From positions 32,954,750 through 33,018,749 of the forward strand of contig OY855905.1 of assembly GCA_963693305.1 (NCBI GenBank): a stretch of DNA of 64,000 nt, in the 5' to 3' direction. The notes below the pieces were generated by a model, which saw only the letters and a list, made by a program, of their open reading frames with translations, did no database searches and was not told where the DNA came from. A program made the position numbers and the translations under genes. Numbering within the stretch: the stretch's first letter is position 1; each line of letters begins with the position of its first letter. Positions 48,701 through 61,300 of this stretch are shown in pieces. Source of the DNA: Meandrina meandrites. Taxonomy: Eukaryota; Cnidaria; Anthozoa; Scleractinia; Meandrinidae.

Positions 48701-51700
48701 TGTTTTGAAGCCTTTCGACAACTTCATCTAGCTCGTTAGTCTGCAAAAAAAGAAGAGTTCTAAAGCAGGTCTTGACCCAGGTAATCAAGCAAATACTGTT
48801 TGCGAAGCTTCTTCCTGGTTGCCTAAAAACCTGAAACTATCAATACTCTGAACTATTCCATTTTACACGAAACGTACTCACCAGCAAGCTTGAACGAAGA
48901 AAAAAATCTCTGGTCTCTACGAGCAGAAGGGACTAAGAAGAAAAACGGCATACGCCTGGCACTTTTAAACGTTTGCATAAAGTACATAAGGGCGTCGAGT
49001 AAAAGGCCCCGTGAAGTAAGTCAGAGATGGACCAGAGTTTTTTTACAATATTATTGTAAGTAATAAATTTTTAGAACGATTCGAATCACGGCGATTGAAA
49101 GGTATACAGGCCACAATTGCAAGGCGGGCTAACAACTTACGTGTCGTGAGACAGAAGAACTCTGGATATCTGGTCGTCCTTTGCAGCGTCTTCTGCATTT
49201 CTTCCACAACCACCAAACCACCATAAAAAGGCTTGAAACAAGGTTAAGCGGTACAGGTACTGGGTCATATGAGCTGTATGTCTGGATTGTAATGGCCTTC
49301 TTAAATGTCCATTCCATTAGAGAATTGTCCTTAAAGTAGCCAGAAAACAAGAAATTAATTAAATAAAAATTAAGATCGCACGGTTATATAGATATCTTAC
49401 AAATACGGCAGATGTTATGTAAGCACCATTATAAGACATGGGCAGAAACAATCTTGTCCCCTTTTCCAACCGCTGGTCAAGAGGACGTGGGCTCTAGGAT
49501 TGGGATTGGGACAGAAACTAAATTACTTAATAATCCAAGAATGCGCAATGCTCATAAAAATCACTTCTTCTCCAAATTTTTGTTTTGAAAAAAACGGGGG
49601 GGGGGGGGGGGGGGGGTCACCTTGTAAAAAATATTATATTTCATCTGACAGAATTAAACAGGAAAACACTGAGCAACAAGAAAGCGATAACTAACTTGCA
49701 GTCTGAGTTCGATTCGGTCTTACTTTGGTTAGAGTTTAAGAATACTATTTTTGGGATACTTCTCGAGAATGTTAAGGTTTTACCACATTTTTTTCTTATG
49801 TAGTTAACTGCAATCACTAAAATTATATTGTAGATTTATCAGAACAGTTTTACCTTGTAACGAGGAATTGATTCCAGCTATATGGGATTCAGTTGTAATA
49901 AATGTAAATGCAAGATCACAGTAGTCATGCACTTACCTAATATATACTTTATTTTTAGGCATGCCACTGGAATAGACGAAACACGTATTACAAATTAACA
50001 TAACATGGTCAAACATCAGTCTGGAGGCAGGTCAGTCGGCTATTTACAATTGTTATATAGCGGGAATTTTTTCCCCAACAGCGCGCGCTCTCATTGGTTA
50101 CTTCGAGGTCACATGACATCAAACAATGAAACTGTTTCCCGCCAAAAATATCTGAGCGGGCAACATTGCAAAATCTATGACGTCAGAGGGTAACAGTGCA
50201 CTGTTACCCGCGAATGTTGACCGACTTCGTGTGCGTTGCCCACATGTCGTCGTTGGCTATATAACAAATCTCCGCCTCGGGAAACATTGAGATTCGAGGG
50301 AAACAAAATTAACTGTTTCCCTCGGGACCAGTCATTAAATGTTTAATGTTTACCAAGGGGTTGAACAACTCCAGATTACCGAGAGCAGGTGTCAGTACCA
50401 TGCCAAATTACAAGAACGGCGCTCTAAAACTACTCGGCAACGCTACTTCCACTGACAATAAGGACTAAAGAAACAACAGGAACTAATATCTTACTTCCAC
50501 ACGCTGGTACGTGTTGGATAACAGAGCTATCATCATGTTTATAAGAAGGATGGCACCCACGACAAGGAAGATGGCGTACAACAAATAAGCAAGTGTTACT
50601 GTTGGACTGTCAACCGAGTGTAGCGTTTCCAGTTCCGCTAATCCAAGTAAAGACCAGCAGAGGTGTTTCGCCATTGTCCACCAGCTGGTAGGAGAAAACA
50701 AATGACGGAAGGTGCATGACTAGGAGTCGTGATAAAATGTAAAATGATGCCTTTAAGTTTTGATGATAATATTATTATAAAAGCAAAAAAGCTGACGGAA
50801 ATATCAATGATTGCCTGACTTACCAGGTTGGCCCAGAAGTACTACAGACCCTACAAAAATTAAGCACTGGAATAAAGAAAAGGTTCACAAATATACTTTG
50901 TTATACCTATTCGCTGGCCTTTTTATTAAATTCACACAAACTTGAAGTTTCTATAGCATTTTTGGAATTCTTTAGGGAGCGAGAAAGCAGACCGCAGAAC
51001 GCTTTGTCTTTTTGCCATACCCAGTCTATGTTTGAACCACGTGCTAGCCCAGAGGTTTCCTAGCAAACAGCTAACAAACTGGCATGATCATGAAGAGCTA
51101 CTGCCGTCGTTTAATAGGGGAGTGCTACAATTTTACTAGACTAAGCTGAATACGATTATTGTATTACCGTTTTATTTATGTCCATTATTTCAATTTCGCT
51201 TCATCTGCGAAAGATCTGGTATCTGGAATACTTTGACTTATGAGCATTCCCATGACAAATTTTAAGTGCCGTTTCCCTATTTTTCCAATCCACGAAGCTA
51301 TTACTTCGCAGCGTCCTATGATTTACTTATTTGTACCGAGATATTCTTTTACATTTTAAATACAACCTACAGACTACTTACGGGTAAATATCATATTCCT
51401 CTGCTATGAAAGACTTCTCCGACATGTAAACTTTTGTGATGGCAAACGAGAAAGCGATGACAGTCGCAACAAACTGCCAAAATATTGTTGCAACATCCTT
51501 GATGATGCTAAACAAGGCGATTTGAATGGTTCCAAGTCCTTTAACTGTCTCCATAACCTGACCAAACACTCTGAACGTGAGGATCATAGTATTGAGGCCA
51601 TATAAGTAGCCAGCTACGACAAGGGATCTGTCGTTTACTACTGATTTGGACGACGACCACGTAGCCATTCTCAGCAGAAACGTGCAGATGTAAACAAGGA

Positions 51701-54700
51701 GAGTTACCAGGTCCAAACAGTTCCAGGTATCTCTAATGCAAGAGGTGAGTGAGAAAACAATGCAAAGTTAAGACTGGATGTAACACGGACCGTAAAAACA
51801 CCAGTCAGTACACACAAATATTCAATGTCCGTTATAACCCGTGAGACAGGAAGTACCAGAAGTGAATTCAGAAATCAGCTGCGAAGGATTATTATGGCAA
51901 AACCGCCATTCGTTTGGTTTTTCATCGCTCTTTGCTTGACATGTACTTTAAACAAAGACACGCACTCACAAACAAGGACACTCACGAACAAGGATGGCTT
52001 ATCTTGACTGCTTGGTATTACTACTTAGTCTACTCTAGAGGAATTTTGTATCGACAATGAAGCAAGTGCATAGCTTTTGAAATTCTAACTGCTTTGCCTT
52101 AAATTGTTCATAATTATCTGCTTTCGCCTTGACAAATCCGTTCTTCTTCCAATTATTCTTCTTATAATTATTACAGAAGATAATCCGAGTAAGTGGATCT
52201 TATTTACCTGGTGAACTTCCTCAGCTTCTTTAGAATCATAACTGCTACATTCTTGCAAGAACAAGTGCACGATTTTGAACTTTTGATTTCATCCCTGTGC
52301 ACCCCTTGCTTCTCACTTTGATGATGAAGTTCATCTAGCTCTGTCAGAAATTCGTCAATTTCTTCTTGCTTCGCGTCTTTCAAGTCGACAATTTTCAATT
52401 GATCTTTCTTCTTTCGATCCACTTGCACCTTAATTGCGGAGAATTGTTTAATTTCCATCACTACTCGGCCAATGAAGAAAACCATGATGGCCCACTCTAA
52501 ACCGCTGAACTTAACGCTTGTTGGACTAACACAAATAAACAAATGGAGTCCAAGCAGGGCCAGGTTGCTTAACGTGTCCCGGATGAAAAGGAAGTAAGGT
52601 GTAGTGAAATAATCTCGATAGGTTTCTGCCAAAAAATATAATAATACAACGAAAATCAAAGCCCGTCGACCAAAAGAAAACTGAACGAGAGTCCAAAGCT
52701 GACAAATTTTTACTGGGCAACATCTTTTTATATTACATTTCCTTAACATGGTAAAAAGATAAAGTCTGCATCGAGTCAAGTGGCCCATAACGCCTTTGCT
52801 TATCCCGGTTTCCGCAGGATTAAGCGACTAAGAGTATTTCTACTCCCCCCTGGATGGGATGTTAGTCCATCGCAGGGTTACCCCCCACCATTATTTCACC
52901 AGTATACCCATTTATACACCTGCCTTGCCTAAGAACAGCACAATGATCCCGGCCAGGGCTCGAACCCGGACCGTTCGATCCAGAGTCCTACGCGCTAACC
53001 ATTAGGCACATTTTGTTATTTGTGTTGAAACGGACTTGCTATTCATTTCCAAATGTGTATTAAAATATAATATGAGGGTATGGGAAAGCATCAATAGTAA
53101 CTTACCATACAGGTCGTTTTGACGTCGTTCTGCAATAAAATAATAATTAAGACAATGGTTGATTAATGACAAAAATACCCACCATTCACCAATCGATCGC
53201 TGCTCTGGTAGAAAGGACTTTTTCCGTTTTCGTTTTGGTCAGTAATCTTGGTTTGCGAAGTGAAAGAATAATGCATGAGTGATCATGGAATCAAGGTCAA
53301 TAGTCGTAAAGGCCAGTTCTATTAAACGTCGTTCTTCAAGATTCTTCTCAAAACAAAATACATTCCATATACATATTTTCTTTATTCAAATACTGACATT
53401 TAAAGTAATTTAGCTTTACGCATTCATGCTGTTTCAAACCCAGAATTACAGTTTTATTAATTAACGAGGAAAGGAGTTTGACGAAACAGCAGAAAAAGTG
53501 TGACAACTAAATGGAGTGAAATATCAAGTTTTTACTGGTTAGTAATAGTACAACATTTTCAAGGCAAATGAAAATTACCTCCACTGTTACTCCATTTTAA
53601 CCTTGCAAGGTGAACAAGGTAAAGGACTACGAAAACAATTGGAAATAGCACCAAATCAAATAAGCACCAGAGGTCAAGAAACATCCATTTCCAGCGCCTA
53701 ATGCTAAGATAGGATGGCGTCCACATTTGACCAAGTTCACCATACCACTTGTCATTCTTTAGATTATCAATGACTGGATGCGTAAAAAACTGCAAAGGAA
53801 CGTTAAACAAAAGTTAGAAGAAGTCTTTATTATGATATAAATTTATTTTTGGCTTAATTTTTCAAACCAGTTGGGTTTCTTTCAGATTATAATAATGAAT
53901 AAAAGACAATGAAAAATAGAAATCAAACTGGTTTGAACAATTTGAAGCTAAAGATAAATTTAAATAAAAGTGCTGTGCGCATTTAATTACCTTGTTATTG
54001 TTTGTGTTAAGAGGACTGAAATTAAGTTTCACACGATTACAACAAGTGAAAATGACTTGGTTTGATGTTATTATTCTGGATCGATAACCAGGGAACGCCG
54101 AAGGAGTCGTTTCACCAAAAGCACAAGATATTACTTGTAGATTGATTAAGGAAACAATAACGTGAAGTACTTACGTGAAGGCCGCTATAAACTCCTACTG
54201 GCTTAAACAGCCGACTTTTCGATAGCGTCAAGCGGCCTGGAGTTGCTATGAAATGCTAGTCCGTTGCAGCTTGATTTGCTCCCCCCCCCCCCCCCCCCCC
54301 CTCCCCCTCACCCATACCCGAAGCGCGTTTTTCAGGTCACCCATCTATCCCCGTTTACACCCATACGCCTAAGTGTATACAGAGAGAAATTGAGACTGAA
54401 CTGTGTTACCCAAGCAGACAACCATAGGCATGGGTATTCCATGGGCTTCCGCGATAAGTATTCTGTAAAAGGTTATAAAAAGATATTTTACAAAAGACCA
54501 ACCTTCTTTTGTCCAAGCTCGATAGCAGTTTCCATGACATCATCAAAGCAGTTCTTGAATTGCGAACGGCACTCGAAATCAGATTTTAAGGGGTCGATCA
54601 GACAGTTGGTGAATTCTTCCACAGAAGATGCTAGTTTTGTTTCATCTTCAACATTGGGTAATCGTCTATCCGCCAAACGGCGAAGCTCGTAGCTCACCTG

Positions 54701-55523
54701 GTTGTCAACAAAATAGTAAGTCATTTATTCAATAGTGCACTACATAGCACAAAGTGCTTTTATCGAGATTATACACGCAAATCTGTTTCTAAAAAACTCG
54801 TTTTGAGTCGCCGAAAACTGGAGAAAACATGAATTCCAATTTCACAACAAATTTAGACGCATTAAGACAGTTCATTTGCGAATGAACGCCGGTTGCTTTT
54901 CCTGCATTTATTGCTTCCCGATTTCTATCAGATTTTCTATGTAACAAAACATGTCAAGTCTATGTCAAAGGCAAAAAATTCATTATTTTTGTTGACTAGA
55001 TGAGAAAGACTAACCACTGTTGCAGATTTAAATCGATCCGAGAAGGACTCACCTGCATTGATATCAGCAAAGCGTTCTTCTCACATTTTGTAAATGCCTT
55101 TGGTGTGACTTTCTTACTTATCTGAAGGAAGTTGCCGCTCCTTATAGTCTTTGTCAGCGAATCCTCGAAGGCTGGTTTTACATGAAAAGAATATATTTGA
55201 TGAATAAGGTTTGAAGAAGTTATGTCTTGCTGAGATTGGAAATGAATTATTATCTTAACCCTATCCTACACATGTAGGAACTGCGCCGACGCAGTGAGTT
55301 TTAGGTCTGGGCGTCAGTCCGGGAAATAAGTGTTGATGTACTCTTAACCGTAAATACCAGATTTGGAGTGTTGGGGTATCGCTTGGAAATAATAAAAAGG
55401 TTGAATCACTGATCAGCTCCTACCTCTCCTCTTTAGTCTTTCACTCTCGCTGCACGTTGTGTCGTCTTCAAGTTTATTACCGGAGAGATCGTGCAGTTCT
55501 ACCTCAATGTCTGACTCTGCCAT
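45781..55523 (-). CDS. TRPC-like cation channel with C-terminal SPRY domain
   Basis: Exons on the complement: 55424-55523, 55053-55171, 54503-54697, 53579-53789, 53106-53129, 52208-52625, 51382-51732, 50824-50850, 50495-50684, 49141-49329, 48662-48740, 48120-48235, 47844-48005, 47200-47374, 46717-46916, 45781-46227. They sum to 3003 nt, exactly 1000 aa plus stop. The N-terminus is short (about 140 aa) without visible ankyrin repeats. Six membrane segments span about 175-540. The pore helix reads WSLLGLAELETLH (about 492-504), S6 is INMMIALLSNTYQ (530-542), and a TRP box follows (MEWTFKK, 550-556, then PVPVPLN), as in TRPC channels. Residues about 277-356 form a charged insert before S3. Residues about 674-853 are a SPRY domain (YIIPF..FEVLVLETG, GYQADG, GDLIGCILKFQL, LYPYIGMG). 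The last 147 aa look helical and charged. Predicted plasma-membrane, calcium-permeable channel. Confidence 0.85.
50047..50268. repeat. Inverted-repeat element in a TRP-SPRY intron, with central palindrome
   Basis: TTGTTATATAGC on the left and GCTATATAACAA on the right are inverted ends. The interior holds a perfect 22-base palindrome (GGGTAACAGTG and its complement, 50188-50209). It lies in the intron between exons 49141-49329 and 50495-50684. Probably a MITE. Confidence 0.55.
52795..53015 (-). mobile_element. tRNA-derived SINE in a TRP-SPRY intron
   Basis: Read on the minus strand it starts with a tRNA-like head: TAATGGTTAGCGC resembles an A-box and GGTTCGAGCCC is a perfect B-box. The body ends GCGATGGACTAACATC..., then GGGGGGAGTAGAAATACTC. 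The body matches the copy at 3960-4150. It sits between exons 52208-52625 and 53106-53129. Confidence 0.75.
54171..54310 (-). repeat. Diverged repeat with C run in a TRP-SPRY intron
   Basis: ATGCTAGTCCGTTGCAG at 54252-54268 recalls the SINE body word (minus strand GCAACGGACTAGCAT) and is followed by a 21-base C run (54281-54301). GGCCGCTATAAACTCCTACTGG begins it. It may be a variant SINE tail or another family. Confidence 0.35.
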
Positions 55524-58311
55524 AACTGGGTGTCAGTAGCTTTAAATATACACAAAGAGAAATGTGATGAACCTTGATGGTGTCACGATAAAGACTTCCA
55601 GACATACGCGTTCTGTTACACGTGTTGGACCGCGAGGTGAGACAACAAGAATTTCTGCTTCAATTCTCCTGAAAAGGAAATGATGTTTACCGGTATTCAA
55701 AAGAATCATAAAAGAGACCTCAGAACATCGGTTTAGTCAACACAGTGACGACGAATGATACTAGGTCCGTTTTGACAAAGTTTACAATCTTAGCCAAAAT
55801 TTGACTCTAGGTTTCGTAAGTGACCATTTGATTGGAAGAGTTTAAGTCTGCAAAAGACTGAGAATTATATTCTTTTTTTACAGAGATCATGACGAGTCGT
55901 CGCATCCTGTTTTTTTTTTTTGGATATTGTTTTTACACATATATGAAAAAAATATATCCCCAAATTAAAATACCGTTTCCACTTTTAAAGGTGTTCTCTC
56001 TGTTTCATGTTGACTAGACAGTACATTTGTTAAATGGAGAGGTCCTAGATGGTAATTCACTGACCATGCATACCACGCGAAATTTGGGAGAAATCGATCT
56101 GTTTCGTGTTTTTCCACGGCTGCAAAGAATTCGTTTCCAGTGCATGTAAAACGAAGTGACAAATATCAGACTAATGAATAATAATTGTTTAATTAATTAA
56201 GTGTATGTCACGCAAGGCGACAATTCAAATTTTACACGCTCTTCATCTGAATAAATAGCAGATAGCATACGACCACCCTGCTTTTTCGTGCAGAAAAGTG
56301 GCACATGATTTATGCTACTTAATTTACCAAACCTAAATTCGATCAATAGTTCGTCCAAGCTTTGTACTGTTCGGGTTACTACGAAGGACTATTAACCTCT
56401 CTTTACTATAACATTGAATGAACAGTCGGAGTAGTCGCCCTCATCATTTAATAGTAATTTGTGCGTCTGAACAAACTACTATGGTGAAATCTGGTTGCAG
56501 TTTACATCAATATGAATCAAGAATAGTAGAATACGCGACAAGAATCCCAATATTCCGCCATTCGTAACGTTTGCATTGTACGCGTGTTTTTTTCAACATG
56601 TATGAACCTTCGGGAAAGGGCATTTGCATTCGCGATAGATCCGTGAGTACATGCATGTAGTTAGCACTTTTAAATTTAATCTGTCCATTTGATTCATTAC
56701 GCAGGGGAAAAAATGCCTGCATAACGAGATGCCAGTACAACGACAGGTAAACTCGCCACAGTAAAAGCTGAGATAGTTCATTTACGTGATAAATTTGGAA
56801 CCGACGTAAAATTGTTAATAAATGCAATATTGTGATGGCTGATAAACAAAGAGTTAATTCTCGTAGAAATCGAAGTTAGAGTGGTTCATATAGTAAAATT
56901 ATCATTACCTTGCCAAATGAGTCAGCAGATAAAATAGATCCCACTTCTGTGTACAAATCTTAGCGCGATATTAGTACGTACAGTGCTTTCCAGAATCAAA
57001 CATGTTACAGAATATTCTATAGCCAATTTACAACTGACGTGACCCAAAGCCAAGTCACGAAAGTCAGTCAAAACACTGACCTATTGAATCCCTGTTGTTG
57101 TTTTTTGTTTAATTAACTTAACCCATTTTTGATTTTGATTCATTCTAGTTTTTTTTTTTGTTTAATTCTGTAGTGGGCAATTTTTAATAAATGATTTACA
57201 ATATCTTATTTGTACTTTGTATTGTTCTGTTCTTGTTGATTATTATTGGTGGATTAAAGTTAGTGACTGTGTGATGTGACTGTGCCGTTACTTGCCAGCA
57301 CCAGTAACGGTAAAATGATGGGGCTGTTACATGTAAAATATCGTCGTAGAAGTAACATGCCCATGGTAGGTGCTTACACAATAAAACATTAAACTCCTAC
57401 AAGGCGTATCACCCACATGCTGTAAAAAATCACCCAACCCTCAAAGAAACCCCTAATAAAGAAAACCAGAATAACTAGTTAAGATCAATCATTATAAAAC
57501 CCATGATGACCCAGCATGGGGAAGAAACCACTTACGTGACATTTTTGGCTTTTCTTTGAGAGGAATACAAAGAGGAAAGGAGCGGAGGGGCGCTCATATA
57601 CCAAGCATGTAATATTGAATGTGTCACGCAAGATCTGTCGCGTGACACTCGTGGTGCTTGCGTCGTTTCATGTTGTTGTGTTAGCTTTGCACAAGTTTGG
57701 TTTCCCATCACAAGAGTTAATGATCTATTGTATTTTAAAAAGCACTCTTGCTCTCCAAACTCGAGCGTTAGCAAGAACCCACCGGACAAAATCCGTCAGT
57801 TTTGAAATCATGATAACTTTTTCCACTCAAAATTCCAAATAAAAAGTTTTTTCGTCCGTGAATTCATCTTACATTTTTATTACGTTTCAATACCTAATAC
57901 CAAATACAAGACTTGCTACCCTGAACATAAATCAGTGCGGATCAGTGCGCACTAGGATCAAAAACCTACAAATACCTTCATTTTAAAAACAGAAAAAAAA
58001 GATATTTGGCGCATTCATTCTACTTGCATATTTATCTGTCCTGATTTGACAAAACTTGGATGCAACGTTTCACTGCAAGTGCAAGATTCAGGAAGAGGCG
58101 ATGCTCTGTCTTGTTTAATACTGTGGCTTATACTGCTATTATTAAGACACAGACAAGAGCTGAACAGGGAATGCCGTCTCGTGTACAAGGCCATAGGGGT
58201 TCTTCCTATTATGGGTACAAGGTTCCGTCCCAAAGGAGTACATTTTACGAGTCTCATGGAATTTGTAGCATGCAATAGAGATGTTTTGGCAAATCAGGTT
58301 AGATTTATTTT
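55524..58311. other. Upstream region of the TRP-SPRY gene; no gene seen
   Basis: Presumably holds the promoter and 5' UTR of the TRP-SPRY gene and the 3' UTR of the cysteine-rich gene; minus-strand AATAAA words are at 58304-58309 and 57876-57881. A hairpin with 9-base arms (GTGTCACGC at 57621-57629, inverse at 57640-57648) is present. No coding exons are supported. Confidence 0.4.
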
Positions 58312-61300
58312 TCAGTAATCATCATCCAGAGTTCCATCTGCAGTTGGCTCGGTATATTCGTTGTAGTCAGTCGACGTTCCATCTGTAATAGGCCCAGGAT
58401 TCGGGGTTGACTGGGAAGCACTCACGGTGTCGTTCCCTGGATTGGTTACCACTGTTGTTGTTATTGAAGCTACGGAATCAAAAAGATTTAAACAAGTTAG
58501 TGTGCTTTTACAAAAACAACAACAACAACAACAAAAAACAGAAAGTGTACATACAGTAGAATCTCGAACCTCCAGGGTGAACGAAAATTAGTTCGAGAAA
58601 TCGGGAGTTCCGAGAAACCGAGGATTCGACAAATCATGATTATACTGTAATTGTTGGAACGAAGACGTCACAGTTAAAATATCTGTAGAAAGCCCAACAT
58701 ACTACATGTAATAAGGTTGTGTATACTTACATGGCGTATTCAGGGACGTGGCTGATGGTGCACAGGAAGCTGGAAAAGAAACAGATGTAAACAAATGTTG
58801 TTGCATTCCAGCAAAAAGTTTCAGGTTCGAGTTATGACAAGACTCGATTTCTACCGCTCTCTCAAGTCCAGCCTTTGTTCCTCTCCGAGAAGAGACTTTC
58901 TTTTCCGGGAAGAGCGCGGGCTCATTTTCCTAACAGCGGCTGGTAATCTAGCCTAGCCAAAATAAGAAAACACTGAATATTGAAATTAAGAGTGCACGTA
59001 TTTTGATCTTTATATTTCTATTATCGTTACAATATTCTCAAACACACTCATTCCAATGCTACCGTAAAATAATCAAAGTACTTCCTATTTTCTTCGAGTT
59101 TCATTGTTGCACAGGAACTTGGAGAGCCATTTTATAAAACGTTCCCTTCATGCAATGCCTAGAATTATTTTAATAAAAAATTACCTTTGTTTAGGCACCG
59201 TAGTATTTAAAGCTAGAAGCTTTTGGGGCCGTTTATTCCCGATCGAATTGGAATTTCGAAGTGTTAGTTTCTCTGGAAGGAGGAAAACCAGAGAACCCGG
59301 CGAAGAACCCTCAGAGCAAGGACGAGAACCAACAACAAACTCAACCCACATATGACGACGGGTCAGGGAATCGAACCCAGGCCACGTTGGTGGGAGGAGA
59401 GCACTCTCGCCACTACGCCACCCCTGCTCCCCATTGTGGTAAGTTGTTGTGTCGCGAAGGATAACCAATTAGATATGAGTTGAATTAACTGCAAACCCTA
59501 AAGATAACTTTCCCGTGGTCCGATCTACCATCTGATGGCACAGTTAACATGTTAAAGTGAAATCAGAGTGCATGCTTTTCGGATTTACACGGTGATCTCC
59601 ATGGAATAGCTTTTACCACTAAAAAAAGTGACAGTTGGATCAAAAATGCAACATTTTCACTGTCTCCAACTCATTAACACGGCTTTAACATACAACCGAC
59701 GAAAAATACTAAACAACAACAACAACTAATATAAGCAAGGAATAACAAAATGACAACAAGGGATCTTCTTATCACCTGCTGAAGTTTTGCAGACTTGAGC
59801 TCGACTTTGAGGCTCCAAACATTTTTCGCAGGTTCCACTGCACACGTTATAACCAATGTGGTCCTTGGACCGCAATTCAAGGGCAAAGTTTTCCTCGCAT
59901 TTGGCACAGGATCCACTGGTCAAACATTCAACGCAGTTGTCAGGTCCTGTACAATCTGCATGAAATTCAAACAAAAAAAACGGATTTTATTTGTTACAAG
60001 GATCCTTAGCGTAAGAACAGGGTAAGAACAGGCTTGTGGCATTGGTAAGAACAGCAGCAACATAATAAAAACACAAACCCAGGAATAAAGGACATACTTG
60101 ATCTTTTCTGACCATCAGTAGGTTGTACATAGAGTAAAAACATAAGCTGAACGATCAACTTGTGAGTTGGTATCAAGGTTTCATTCAAACTCAACATACC
60201 TGTGTCTCGGCGATCACAGATATAGGTTCTTAACACTGGGTCCCAAACCACGCCATTTTCTTTTCCTCCCCAGCACTGGCTTTGAGGCACACATAAACGG
60301 CGCATGTAAACTTTTGTTAAGGCGAAGTCCTCTTTGCACTTCTGACATTTATTATCACTTCTACAGTCTGCGCAGTTGTTGCAATCTGAATGCAGAGGAA
60401 ATCATCAGTTATATTAAGGGTACATTCGAATGGGAAATGCAGATTTTGGATTCCCAATAAAGACGAAATCTAGAAACGGATTTTGACGCACAGAAAACCT
60501 GGCCTTCTCCGATGTGGATAAAATTTAGAAATTCAAACTTGGATTTCATGGATTTGCTATTTTTGGAACAAGGATTTGCAAAGCTGTCCTTGTGAACGAC
60601 GCTCTATGATCCACCAGCCGGCGAGCGCAAAATAGGGGATTGCAAACCAAACAGCTCTAAATAATGTGCGTTCGATTGTGAAAGTTCACGTTCTCTAAAA
60701 GAAGCAGAATTTAGTCGTTTGGTGTTGTTGTTTTTCAGAAGACAACAAAGAAAGTTCTAGCACACATAGAGAGGTATTGTACTGCTCATTAAACCTTTTG
60801 TTTAGCGAAGTTCTCGTTGCCGTTGAAATGCACCTCGGCGAAGGATTTTGGTGAGTCAAAATAATTATGTTTTTGTATTTTGTGTTTTATTGGAAAATCA
60901 AAATCTGGATTCCAAAATCCAAATCCATATTTCCCAATCGAATGCGCCCTAATTTGCCGAAGAAGATGCCAGGCTAAGGTCTTGGAATTTCTCATTTTCA
61001 GTTATCGAGTAGCATCGGACATCCTGACCTATTTAAAAAAAAGGTTCCCTTCAGGCAATGCCTGCTGTTAAAAATCTCAGCCATGATATATATTTCAGTC
61101 AAGTTACCCTCAAGCGCCCTTAATCGATTAACCCGACTTTCTCTTGTAAAGAAATTTACAAAGCCACATAAGAGCTCCTACTATTGATCAAGAGAGAAAC
61201 CTAAAACTCGGCTGTTCATTTCACAGCGTCTACTTCACCGGACTTTGAGTTTAATCATCAGATGAACCGGATTGCCTAATGTTTGTAAACAGGTCTTTTA

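Noticed and set aside
54264..54692. 142-aa plus-strand frame starting in the C run
   Set aside because: Proline run from homopolymer DNA, then antisense of the TRP-SPRY exon 54503-54697.
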